This document shows, piece by piece, positions 11,455 to 23,738 of a stretch of 64,000 nt of DNA (positions are counted from its first letter, which is position 1; each line of letters begins with the position of its first letter). Source of the DNA: Membranipora membranacea (Eukaryota; Bryozoa; Gymnolaemata; Cheilostomatida; Membraniporidae); NCBI GenBank assembly GCA_914767715.1, contig OU612066.1:36180283-36244282 (forward strand), read 5' to 3'. Under the pieces are notes generated by a model. That model had not been told where the DNA came from, ran no database searches, and saw only the letters and a list, made by a program, of their open reading frames with translations. A program made the position numbers and the translations under genes.

Positions 11455-11840
11455 GAAGTGAGGCACTTAATTGTGGGCAACGTAACGACATTGGAAGGTG
11501 TAGTAAACAATGATGCTATCATTGTTTTACTGTCCAATATCCAGGTTTTTTGTTCATAACTCGATTAATTTTGATCTGATTCCGAGTTTGTGAACTGCTT
11601 TACAATCAGCAACATCTTGTTATTAACTTGATGTTATTTCTTCTTCAAAACTTTTTTTTCAAACTGTTCACAACAAGCTGCTAAAAATATTGTAATTTTC
11701 AAACTCAAGATCTGATGAAAATTGATCGAGTTATCAGCAAAAAACCTGGCATATGAATTGCATGTCAATCATAACACCAATGCTGCTACGCCTTCCAATG
11801 TCGGTACGTCGCCCACAATTGAATGCCTTAGTGCCTAAAT
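11455..11840. mobile_element. Fold-back element with GCACTTAATTGTGGGC arms
   Basis: The left arm (about 11460-11508) and right arm (about 11788-11833) are inverted copies carrying CAATTGTGGGC and CATTGGAAGG blocks. The roughly 280-bp loop has no coding signal. Confidence 0.65.
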
Positions 11841-11896
11841 GCTAATGCTCCATATAGTGTCCTGTCTAGGTTTATTATTAAGTCAATGGTCATAAC

Positions 11897-13161
11897 AGAT
11901 ACTCAGATATCTATTCAATGGATTATATTTTCATGGATATCATTAGTAAATGTGTTTTTCATGCTATGGCAGCCCACTTTTGCTCAGTAGAAGAAATGGA
12001 ACTCCGAAACCTAAGATTGCCTTTAATAACAATAAATGGTATTCCTCCAGCTAAATACTCGCCAAGACAATTCAAAATTTGTGGTGGTAACTTCAACTTC
12101 CATAAGACCCACCACTTACATGGTCCAATAACAGTGGAGCTTGCCTCACTTTGCCTTGAACTGTAGCTTAATAACAATTATTTAGTAAAGGAATTTCAAC
12201 CTCAAATATTCACATGACATGATTAATGAGATTTTTCACAACCGTGACAAACTAACCTCGCCAAGATCTCTTATATTATATACTTATACTCAAAAAATAA
12301 TTATTCCAAGTAAAAAAAATAAATAAGTCTACTATGAAAACATTAACTAACACTAACCCAAACTATCCCTAATTAGCTGCTTCGCAATTGTTTATATTCA
12401 TAGCGGATATCGATTTAATCCGATTTGGGGACCAATAGAAGTTGGCTACAATTGCATCACGTTCTTTGGGTCTGCAAACTTGGTTTGTAATATTTTCAAG
12501 TAGTGCCTCAAGTGATTCTTCGACAAATAACGTTTAGGTTTAGTTTTTCAATGTTTCATCAATGGCAATATTCCATTAAGTAGTCCTTTCAAATTCCAAT
12601 TCCACTTAACTTTTGGTTTCCCAAAACTGCATCACTGTTTGCAAATATATACTTTTGGAATTGAAGTTTAAATAAGAAAATTGAACATCTAAATATCTAA
12701 AATAGTAAAATCAATTTTCTAAAATCATTTCATCAAGTAAATTATATCAGTTCTATAAAATGAAATCATTCCAATTCTCATGTTTAAAATGCTAGATTTT
12801 CGGAATCAAAAAATATTATCAGCTTGAAGAAGTATAACATCATATCCTAAATATTCCATATCAGTACTTACATCATTACATCTTCGAGTAATAATGATGA
12901 CCGAAGATTCATAGAACGTCTTGACTACAAATTGCATGGTGTAAAAGTAAATGGATAGAGCTGGAAGTTGTCTCTCTGTTCATCTGGTGTAAGAATCATG
13001 GAGTATGTACCAAACATGCCCAGTGAACTGCAAATTTTATCTACTTTAGAAAACTGTTAAGGCTGAATTTCTGATGGTCAATGAGTGAACTTGTTATTTA
13101 TTTTTGATATATGTAAAGAATAAAAGAAATAAAAAAGTGGTGGCTATTGTCATATCATATT
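11897..13161. other. Intergenic region, 3' flank of the P450 gene
   Basis: AT-rich with scattered A/T runs. The part nearest 13161 should include the 3' UTR of the minus-strand P450 gene. No other gene was recognised. Confidence 0.5.
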
Positions 13162-16100
13162 CTATTTCTCTCTCAATGATATAGTACAGCGGATGTTACT
13201 GAGGGGCTGTAATACTATTGTCTCTGCTGTGGCAAATTTCTCAGACTTATCCAGCTTGACATTGTAGGTCTGGAAGAACCTAGCCAAGAAGATGTTAAAT
13301 TCGACCTACAATTGAAATGTTTGACGTTTAGAAGATGAAGGTTTTATAACCATTAAGCTTAAACTCAAATTCATATTATTTTCCGAAAGTACTTAAAACC
13401 ATCCTGTTTGGTAAATGATGGTAGTTTTGACAAAGAAATCATACTATTAATCACATTGCCTATATCCTTGATAATGTGCTCGCTCTATTTATAAATGAAC
13501 AGCAGAAGGGAATACCTACATTAGACAGTGCTTGGCCTATGCAGTTACGGGGTCCGACAGAGAATGGAGCATAGATATAAGGTGAGAGTCCACTAAAAGT
13601 GAAATTATGAAGATATATGATTAGAACTCAGCAAGCATGCGCCTTAAAAATGTGCTACTTCGCTGATTATTCGGCAACTTTATAAATTATGTGACCTCGA
13701 TCACGTTAGTTCAGAGGTGACTGAGGTGTGTCATCAGAGACAGAGATTAAAGGGTCAATATTCTACAACTAAATACCAAATAATGATCAACGTGATTAAT
13801 TTCCCTGGGGTACAAACAAAAGTAGCTGCAGGATTGGATATTAAAACTTTCAAGCATATTTCACTCTGATTACTGCATTATAGTTTTCTTCCCATCGGAC
13901 AAACCAACATTTTAAAACCGCAGTTCAAAGTGAATGGACAATTTACTCACTTATGATGAATTTCATCAGCACCGAATCTATCTGGATCAAACCGATCTGG
14001 ATTTGGTGTGTACTTCTTATTATGGCCACAAGCATAAAGGTGAACCTAGTAATATAAGTTAAAGGGCAACCAAGGTTTCGCAGCAATGCATTAATGGGTA
14101 GCAAATAATGTGCTGGGCAGCATCAGCTTTGTGCATTACGCGATGCAAAACTCAAAGTAGTTGCTGACTCTAAGCTGGGTAACACTTCAGTTTAGGGGAG
14201 GGTCCAAGACTTTGCTGTAATAGTTATAGAGCACAGGCTAAATAATAACAGGAACAGGAAACTGCTATGTGGTATTCTCTTTTAGCTGAGTTTGAGTGCC
14301 TGATGGAAGAAATGTTTCACAAGAATTCTGGCTGAATAATCATCCGAATTATATTTTGTCTTTTTCCCCATGCAGATGGTGCAATCTGCTATTAATCAAT
14401 GGCCATCAATGAGAAGTTGTTTGAAACCTTGGTTGCCCTTTAAGCAAAACAATGAATGAATCGTGCTAAACAACAAGAATCTTAAATCTATGAAAGTATC
14501 TGAAACAAGTCCTAAAGAGCTCAAATTTTAATGGAAAAGCGCAAATAGATATTTAGTTGCATGCACATTACAGGACTCTTATCTGGCACTGCATGAATAA
14601 CTTACGAGGTATATCTGTAGCTTTACATATATAAACAGCCTTGAGGGCTTGCAATCGACTATAGTATGGTATTTAACATGATAGCATTTCTAATAAACTG
14701 TATCTATGTGTTTTCTTGACTCTCATTCCATTCTCCAATTTTTTGGATGCAGAGTTAAATAATTCAAGTTATGACTACATGATAATGAAACTTACTGCAA
14801 TATCCGCATGCTTCGGGATCCTCACACCATCAAGGTAGCTTTCTACCTTTGCTGTGCAAACAATCATTGGGATAGGAATGTGAAATCGTAGTGTTTCTTT
14901 CCTGACTTGTGACATATATTTGAGCTTTGATATGTCGGTATCAGAGATAAACATCCTATCACCAACTACAGTGTCTATTTCAGATATCAGCCTGGAAATA
15001 ATTCAGAAACTTGAGCTTCTATGAGGTTTTTCAAAATGATGTCTGTATATCTGATGTCACAACAAACGCCGCAATATCCATATTTCCAAGATTTCAGCGA
15101 AAAATATTTTATCCATCACCAAATCCAAATGTGACTGCACACTGTGTATTTACTATTTAGAGATACAATTTTTAATAATGTCAACAACTCAAGGATTTAA
15201 ACATTCACAATTTTCTCATTGCTAAATTACAATAATTTTGAAAACTCCTGGTACAACATCCATCTGCAGTCACAAATGTCATAATCAACTTTAGAAATAG
15301 TGATGGATTTATTGAACTTCATGTTCTGCCTGAGTTACTTCGAGTGATTATCGAATGAAAATTTTGCAGTGTCTACATGTTTTGTGACTGCTGAAAAATT
15401 CCAAAATCCGTGGTTGAAAATCTAAAAATCACGGGTTGAGGGAATTGCGGCCTTAGCAAACGAAATTTTGAATACTGTTGTTGATCGCTACATCAACAAT
15501 TTGTGGTGACGCCAATATCAAATATTTATATAATCAACTATGTTGTGGATAAAAGGGAGCTCAAGAACAGTTAGATATGGTGCAGCATATATCAAATGTC
15601 AGCAAAAAAATGTGTTAAAAAGAGGCATTCACCTTTCTTTAACATCTGGTTGTCTTCCCAACTCCATGATCAGGTGTGACAGAGCATTCGCTGTTGTATC
15701 CATCCCGCCAATAATCAAACCAAGTAGTTCATCGACTATGTGCTCAACTTTCACATAAACATCTTCTTTCCTCACTAGTTAGAAAGTAATATTATGAGGA
15801 TTTCTACAACTGGCAGGTTGGTGTCAGATCTTATGTGATATGCTTGACTTTTTTTTTGTATAGTTTTTACCTATAGCCGATTGTATATTGCTTGAAACTG
15901 TCAAGAAATGCGGATAGATGAAATGAGACACTTTCATCTATCGGATATAAAACGGAGGTGAATTCACAAGTCTGACTTTTCCAGTTTAATTTACCAGAAG
16001 TTATAAAATAGCAAATCCTACTGAGCAGATGAAAATTATTGATCCCTTTTGTCTGCGATCCACCAGTAGAATAAGAACAAGCCAGAGCCCGGAATACAGG

Positions 16101-19100
16101 CTGATCAAATCAAACTTGATCAGTGTATCATTGGATTGATTTCGGTAGGGGATCAGTACAATATTCAGTGCAGGTCAATCAAATTGGTATTGACAGCATC
16201 AGCATACACAATATATTCACTCCAAAATTTAATTCAGTATATCAGTTAAAATACTTACAGTGAGTTTCAACGATAGCAGTCAGAAGATCATCAGGAGTGA
16301 CATCATCTGAGAGAACTAAAGTTATCCTCGCTTGTATCAAGCTAGCAGCGGCATTTCGGAAGTGTTTCAGCTGCTTTTTAACCTTTGTTCGATACCCTCT
16401 ATAGAAAGGGTTCCACTGCAAAGTATGAATATATAGATCAAACTGGATGAAAGGTTACAATATTTGAATTACTATTGTCACCATGGTAATTACCATTGCT
16501 GCCATGAGTTACATTCATCATGATGATTATGGTTAGGTAAGTTTGTACCCATGGAGTTGATATCAAAAATAAATCTAGACTGACCTGACCTAGAGAGTTG
16601 GCTTATCAATGCAATGCTGTGACATCACCACATAGTCCAGAAGATACCTAGCTATAAGCGCTCAAAAAATTGTGTTTTATATAACGCAAGCGGCCAACAT
16701 TTAATTAAATCTTTCTAGATCCAAATTTATACTGATTACCGATAATTAAAATATCCGATTACTGCACCTCTCAGTCTACCAGTTTAAAAGTTATTTAGGG
16801 TTTAGTCCAGAATACACGAACAGCTATCTTTCTATTTATTTTAAAGCAAGGGGAAACGATTAAACAGCATTTATATGTATAGATAGGTTGCCCCAGCACT
16901 ATGTCTTAGTTCTGCACCCATAGACTTAATATACTACCTAGACAGGACAATGCTTATGCTTCACTGATCGTAATGTGTCCCACTTAAATAGCACGACATG
17001 ACGTAATTAGTTTGTGCTGTGAGCCATAGTTTATTATATACCCATCAATGCAATAATGTGAAAAATCAAGGGACGCTGGGCATGATATCAGCCCCTGTCC
17101 AGCTCCTTATTATTCAAATACAAAGAAAATTGGTGGGTGTATGTAAAAGACCTTTCCGCACGTGATGGTATTAATAATTTGTCCCCAAAACCAGAACTAC
17201 TTATGATAAGAGACAATCATAAGTTTATATATATATATGATATCGACATCAACAGTGAACTTCCTAGACCTAGACACAGAAACAGCAGTGTGAAAAAAAG
17301 AAGTTATTACAACAGAACACGTCATCATCTGAGAAAATGGAACTACATGTAATGATGAAACTACAAAGGAAAAAGGATGGAAGCAGGGACGCACAAACCT
17401 CTGCAGCCTGCAGTAAATTTTTGTCGGTTTAGTATGAATAATGGCTAAGTGTAAAGTACCCAGTGCGAGCCACAAAATCACGTTTCTAAACTCTTTATTT
17501 AGACAGCCAGAGAAGTTTTTTAATTAATGAGCAGCAACCATCCCTTTGGCAGTGACTAAAAAAAATCCCTCTGTATGGAGACATTATCAATTATACAGTA
17601 ATCACTGTTGAGTGTACTGCAGTAACTTGAGAAGTATAGAGACATCTGCAGGGCTCCGCCTAGATCGAAGCTGAAATAGTTGTTACGAGAATTATTAGCT
17701 ATGGAATAAAAATAATGTAACTGTAACAATAAAAATAATTATAATGATGATTACAGGAATTGTACTTACAAATATCACTTGAATTGACATTCACTGTTGA
17801 CGCCGATATCGCATTGATAAACTCAAAAACTCAAGGAACCTTACCATCGGCATCGGCAAAATTAAGTTTGGCCACGGTGTTTCATTTCCCAGTTTTGGAA
17901 ATTATTAGAGTCACTGCTCACTACACGTAGTTCCATTTTCTCAGATGGTGATGTGTTCTGGTTTGGTTTATTATATCAATCATTGTATCAACAGGCAATA
18001 AGATTGGATTGGTACGTAAAAATTGTGTTGTGAGCTGACATTGAGTATTGAGAAAAGCTCTTTAAATGCTTTCGTGTCCTGCAATTTGGTGGGCGATAGA
18101 TGGTATGTAGGCAAGAGGCACAGTTAAAAACAACACGACTAAAAAGAGGATGGTCTTCATCGGACGCAATTTTGTTAAAAACAGTTTTAGACATCTCAGT
18201 AATAACTTCTTTTTTCACTATGCTGTTTCTGTGTATAGGTTGGGGAAGCAATTGACATTCACTGTTGATAAACTCAAAGAACCTTACCAGCATCGGCAAA
18301 ATTAAGTTTGGCCACGGTAAAGGCCATTAGATTCTGACTACAGTACCAAAGGATAATAATTTTAAGTTATTGTCACACACTCTAGCTTCGTCATACTTAC
18401 TCGGGAACAACAGCTATCTGTAGTCTGCATACTGATTTAACAGCACAGATCTATTCTTCCTTGTGAAGCGACAATACAATTAGCGATCCAATTTGAGCAG
18501 AATGGTTGTGTTCAGTCACAATTACGGATAATTTTAATGAAAAAAAATGATGATGGTGGTGCTGGTGCTTAGATCTGGCTCATCCAACAAAATATTTGTG
18601 ATCTTGTGTTATAGGTATTCTTTACATTTTTATAGTAGTGATGGAAGAGCTGAGGGTAAATGGCTCTATTTATTTCAATGTTTATTGTCTCTTATCATAA
18701 GTAGTTATGGTTCTGGGGACAAATTATTAATACCATCACGTGCGGAGAGGTCTTTTACATACACCCACCAATTTTCTTTGTGTTTGAATGATAAGGAGCT
18801 GGACAGGGGTTGATATCATGCCCATCGTCCCTTGATTTTTCACATTATTGCATTGATGGGTATTTAGTAAACTATGGCTCACAGCACAAACTAATTACGT
18901 CATGTCGTGCTATTTAAGTGGGACAGGATTGAATGCTATTAGCCTGTCTAGGTAGTATATTAAGTCTATGTCTACACCTCTCAGTTTGTCAGTTTGTGCC
19001 TAGATATTATAATATATAATATATACTGTATATATATCCATATACCTACTAACTACATATACTGCTTGGTTGAAAAGCCACTACAGCATGCATCATACCA

Positions 19101-22100
19101 AAATCTATCGGCTTGTTCCACACAAATAAATTAGATGGGACTGATTGCCTCTGGAGACGGTGTTGAACAACACCCAGGTAAGATTTGGTAGCTCAACGTG
19201 TAGAATCAATGGATACAATGTATTCAATGACATTGGCTGATGTTTGAAGAGCAGAGTGGAATCAGAATGAATCAAACGGGAGCACCATTCTGTAACTTTG
19301 TCTCCCTTAAGAAATTTATAATATCACCAAGAAGAATAAATGAAAAGAAAGGTTTTATTTTGTATGGTAGGCTACAATCCTTTGCCAGCTTCCTTTTTTT
19401 TCTCTCGATTCAGCATTCTCACAAACCAGTCGATTACAAACTCATATAACAACGGTCCTTCAAGAGGTCATGGCAAACACACTATATTCCCTCTACTTGA
19501 TTGAATTTGAAAATGGGGCTCCCTGCACACAAAGCTGTCTTCAATTTGTTCAGAGAAAATAGAGCAATCTTCAATTTTAAAACTCACATCTTCAGAATAA
19601 ATTCTTCAAAACAACTGGACTGAACAAAAAATTGCTGTTCATAAATACCTATTGGAACTGAGCCATCAAGTTGAATAGTGAATGAGGGCGATCATTTTTT
19701 CTAGACAAAAAATGCACCCGGTGGGGCTCGAACCTTGTGATCCCAAATCAGACGCCTGTACACTTTGTTGTTGTGTGAAGTTATTTACACACCCAACCTG
19801 AATAGATAACTTCAAATTGTTGGACTGAATCCCGGTCTACTTGAAAGAAGGGAATCTTCTATCGATCTTTTAATTGAAGTGACTTAATCTTTTCTTCAAT
19901 TTTGAAACACTCAATCTTCATTCTTCACCAAAATATGCGGAGAGCCCCGAAAATCATTTTAAGATGCCCTCACAACTCTATAGATATACATTTGCTGATT
20001 GACAGTCAAATTTACAATCTTACTCTGATTCCTTTTGAACTGAGCTGAGAATAGATTAAATGGGAATATAAGGCAAAATAATGGGATTCAATGGGTAATT
20101 ATTAAGACTTATCTCCTCCCGCTTTTTTTGTTAGAAAACTGATTTTCTGGCAAACCGGGATGTGTAGGGACTAAGACATACTATTTAGACCACCTATCTA
20201 CATATAAACACTGTCAAATTGTTGCTCCGGCTTTGTTAAAATACACTGATAGATAGCTTTTGGTGTCTTCTGGACTAACAATTGTTTACTTCCATATCAT
20301 GGCTGTACTTAACAGTTATTAATTAATTGGTTGTATCATATCATCAAGGTAAAAGAAGATGGCTCTATATTGATTAAAATCAAAAACAAAATCTTATGAC
20401 CAAGTGACATCCAACATGGTGATGATAAGCTGTACCTCACCTCTGAGAAGGGTTCTTGCATCAGTCTAGCAGCATCTGCCCATACCTCAGTCACTAGAAA
20501 ATATGCAGTGTTACGGAAGTCCTTATTGTCATTTTGTGCATCAGCTGTCAGTAACACCTGTAATGATAAAATTAAGGCTGATCATCATCAACAAGAGTGT
20601 GTGAAAATCCGTTGGGATTGTCCTTGCATGAATGATCCAGATTACGATTACGTAAATCATAACTGGTTACAATTTAAGCTTTCAGATAAACTATGATAAC
20701 CTCAAATTGAATAAATAAATAAATAAAGATATGTTATTAAAATAAATATTCTGTTTGCAATGTTTACAACTACCTGTAATATAACATCAAGCGTTGCACC
20801 TCTTATCAAATTAGCCAACTCAAATGTCTTTCCTGTTTCTGCATATGCTCTAAGATTCTCCATAAGCGTGTCCATAGTTTGGTTGATACCTTCGATGTAT
20901 GTGTGTACTTTGCTGTGGGTGAAGAAAGGCGCATTGAGTTTGCGCTGCTTAAACCAGCCATTCTGATAGGGAGTCACGGCAACGGCATCACCTAGCAACC
21001 TATCAAGTAGAGATGTTTTATTGTAGTTGTTGTCTTCCAAATAAAAGCAGTATCAAAGTCTCACACAAATTCAAATTAGAGTAGAAATAACAAAGGAATT
21101 TCTTTCCATTTTACAACGAAAGAAAATCGTAGCTGATGGTTGTTTCATTTTCAATAGCAACATCATATAAAAACCACTATATATGTGTAGTTCGTATTTG
21201 CAGTATTGAATGAAGGAAGGGGAAAAGAACAACAAATATATGTGCAAAGGAATTTTAATAGAGACAGCAGGGTAGAAAACATTGCAACTTTATGAATTGT
21301 CAGCAATAATAGCTATCAACCTGCAGAAAATTAGCTCACAACTAGAAAAACAGTTAAGTGGCTTTGATTTTATCTTGACCAACTCAAATATTACTCTGCT
21401 ACTAGACAAGAACGAACATATATGTCTCCACTCACCCACAAAAGTTGCATCGAGTGGCATAACTCTTACTAAACATGAATGGATGATGTTAAAGATACAT
21501 CACCCAGCAACCCAGTTAAACTTTTGTGCGATTGCCACTGGCTTGGCAACAGGGTTATAAATGTAGGTAAGGTGAAGAAAAACTATTTGGAGGTGACCAT
21601 AGACCATGTCTTATAGAATGAATATGACTCTTTTTTAAATATCATCTTCACAGGTTTATCTTGTAATGTGATTATGAGATTGACGAGACTATCACTGTTC
21701 GGAATATTAATTAATGTGGAAAGAATAAAGGGATGGCAGTTGGCAGCCTCCCAGGCTTTGCAACAAGAATGCGCTAAACAATCAAGTCAGGGCAATGATT
21801 ATGGTACATATTGAGGGCTGCAAAGCAATTGAATGATGCTCACCAATGGTCTTATCCTGCTTGGTTTGGCTATTGGAATTTTGCTTAAAACTACAGACAT
21901 ATCATTTGTTTTCTTTTATATGTTTTAATCAACAGCAACAAAGATATCGTATCAGCTAACTTAAGGGACAGAACAACAAGATTTTCTCCATAAAATGTTC
22001 ATACTACGATTAAACAGTCTAGCCAATTCTATTCAATTGTTTTATCATTATTGATAAGTGAAAAAAGATGGGGTAAAAAAAACCGAACAGATAGAAATCT

Positions 22101-23738
22101 TACCTTTCACCAAACAAGTGATTGAGTTGAACCCAATTTGAGCGGGGAAACACAGTTTTTGCGTTTGTGACAAGGACAGATTTCACTGCTTCTGGGCTCC
22201 GGATTAACACCAGAGGTTTGTGCAATAAGAATATGACATAAACATCACCGTATTCATTGAACCTGCAAAAATAATATTTGGACTTGATCATCAGAAGAAC
22301 AGCCTGTGAAGGATATTAGACAAGATTCATTCTAAAAAGTGTGATTGGCAGCTGGATCATTTTAGTAAATAAATTAAGGTTTATCAGGCGGGTTCTCGTT
22401 ATTATTTGTGGCCATCATATATCATCTGTATTAAAAAGTTATTTATTTATCTGAGAAGATGAAGAGTTCCGGAAAAATATTCATGTTTCTTCAAAGATAT
22501 GTACAAAGGCTACACAGCATCAGTTGTTTCACAAGCAGGAGAGAGTGCAGATACATGGAGTTGGAAGTAAGATTACATCAAGCCTCTGCACCTAGCACCT
22601 AACTATACGTCATCATCTCGTAATCACTAAAATTATGGGATTTGTCTTGGTTATTGACATATCAATCTGAAACACTACTAAAACTCACGTTTGTTTATTT
22701 ACAAAAAACATCCAATAAAATTATTATGAAGCCTGTTACCCTCTCTCTGTAAGAGTATTATGGATTTTGTTGTATCCCCCTCTGCATACTTGCCAAGTCT
22801 CCCTAATTAGGTGGGACCCTCCAGATTTCCACACCTATTTCTGCCCACTTCCCACTTTTTGTAATTCTCACTATTTCCTCCAGATTTGAGAGAAAACAGT
22901 CCTATCGCCATTTTTTAGTAACTACCCAGAGGGCCGATGTGTTGATGGTGAGTGTTTAAAGTGTGATAAGTTTGATAATTTAGTACTAGTACAAAGTACA
23001 ATCATGAAATTATTTGAGATCAAATATGCGATTTTAGCCCTTCCTAGTGGCTGGAAACGCTCTCAGAGCATCAGCGGCCGGGGCTCTATCTCAGTCCGCA
23101 TTGAGGGCTCACACCATCCCGAAACCCCCAGGTGGATCGCTCGGGTGCTTCGCGCCCACGAAGCACCGCATTGCCGTGCAGCATTGCTGTAATTTGAAAT
23201 CTCCCACTTTTGAATTTAGATTACTTGGCAAGTATGCCCCTCTGATTCTATGTGATCAGCCTAATAAAGCTGTCTTTCAACTCACCATTTAGCTAGAAGC
23301 TCATGTCTAAGTGGTTTTTGTGATGCTGCATATATTGACTTTTCAGATGACCTGCTTAAGGATTCTATCTGACCAGCGTTTCCTAGGAAGAAACTGTATA
23401 ACAAATACATTAACTGTCAGTGATTTGTTGTCGATAAACATGCTGGACTGCTCACAAATCCAAACCATCGGTTGTGTCCGTTTCTTGCTTTCAAGCATTC
23501 CACTGTACCTTTAACATGGCTGTGAGAGGGAAATCATGGTAATATAATCAGAATAGGAGTTCAATACCAGCTCTTACCTTGTTCTTTTCGGTCCAGGTAT
23601 ATGCTGATAGCTGGAGTGAATTTTCGCAATACTGATGACGATCCAAATGGCGCATGTCAGGAGTAGTAGCAGCAAGCAAGCAATAACTGTGGTCACATTC
23701 GTATGCTGTCCAACAACACTAAATAGCTGTGAAAACAT
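13162..23738 (-). CDS. Cytochrome P450 monooxygenase, microsomal type
   Basis: Haem-thiolate monooxygenase, expected at the ER membrane. Eleven exons join in phase: 23578-23738, 23286-23393, 22104-22262, 20774-20999, 20441-20557, 16259-16415, 15633-15774, 14796-14991, 13951-14045, 13520-13592 and 13162-13305; 1578 bp, 525 aa. An N-terminal signal anchor (about residues 17-40) is followed by HIPGPKRT and SFFLGN. The I-helix is GGMDTTA (332-338), ExxR is ETLR (389-392), the meander is PDRFDPDRF (438-446), and the haem loop FSVGPRNCIG (464-473) has ligand Cys471. The general layout resembles CYP46-like enzymes, but family and substrate cannot be fixed by eye. Introns 2 and 5 contain transposons. 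A broken inverted copy lies at 3537-5156. Confidence 0.92.
16797..16915 (+). repeat. Interspersed repeat, copy 1
   Basis: Starts near GTTTAGTCCAGAATACAC and runs through TATGTATAGATAGGTTGCC to ATGTCTTAGT. Relatives occur at 20163-20278 (inverted) and about 30357-30490. It lies in P450 intron 5, directly before the 2-kb element. Confidence 0.6.
16919..18970. mobile_element. 2.05-kb DNA element with about 290-bp terminal inverted repeats
   Basis: The left arm (16919-17217) and right arm (18684-18970) are long inverted copies. The outer ends are CATAGACTTAATATACTACC and its complement, and blocks such as AGCACGACATGACGTAATTA recur in both. The interior holds further inverted blocks (CATGTAGTTCCATTTTC-like near 17340 and 17920) and a direct duplication (GGCAAAATTAAGTTTGGCCA near 17860 and 18295). 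No transposase was recognised, so it looks non-autonomous. It sits in intron 5 of the P450 gene and shares its terminus type with the element at 8636. Confidence 0.82.
19695..19770 (-). repeat. tRNA-like SINE fragment
   Basis: The minus strand holds GGTTCGAGCCCCACC, a good B-box-like sequence, 20-40 bp after a weak A-box-like region. The tRNA fold is not complete, so I read it as a SINE head or a decayed tRNA-derived piece in P450 intron 5. Confidence 0.4.
20163..20278 (-). repeat. Interspersed repeat, copy 2
   Basis: The minus strand reads AGTCCAGAAGACACCAAAAG, then ATAGATAGCT-like and ATGTAGATAGGTGG blocks, ending in ATGTCTTAGTCCC. It matches copy 1 (16797) and the block at 30369. Confidence 0.6.
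22785..23236. mobile_element. hAT-like non-autonomous element in P450 intron 2
   Basis: 452 bp flanked by an identical 8-bp duplication, CCCCTCTG, at 22777-22784 and 23237-23244. The ends are inverted copies: CATACTTGCCAAGT on the left and ACTTGGCAAGTATG on the right, with a second shared block, GTGGGA, further in. An 8-bp target duplication is the rule for hAT transposons. There is no transposase; the interior is comparatively GC-rich near 23060-23190. The paralogous pseudogene intron has a single, uninterrupted target at 4055-4064. Confidence 0.85.

Larger units (their letters stand above)
8636..11896. mobile_element. 3.2-kb DNA-element complex with nested inverted repeats
   Basis: The outer ends share about 40 bp in inverted orientation: left CATAGACTTAATAATAAAC near 8641 and its complement near 11875. 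Nested inside are arms of about 158 bp (8931-9088 and 11253-11410), and on the right a further hairpin (about 11460-11835). No transposase was recognised. It is probably a non-autonomous element that has taken further insertions. The outer terminus resembles that of the element at 16919-18970. Confidence 0.68.
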
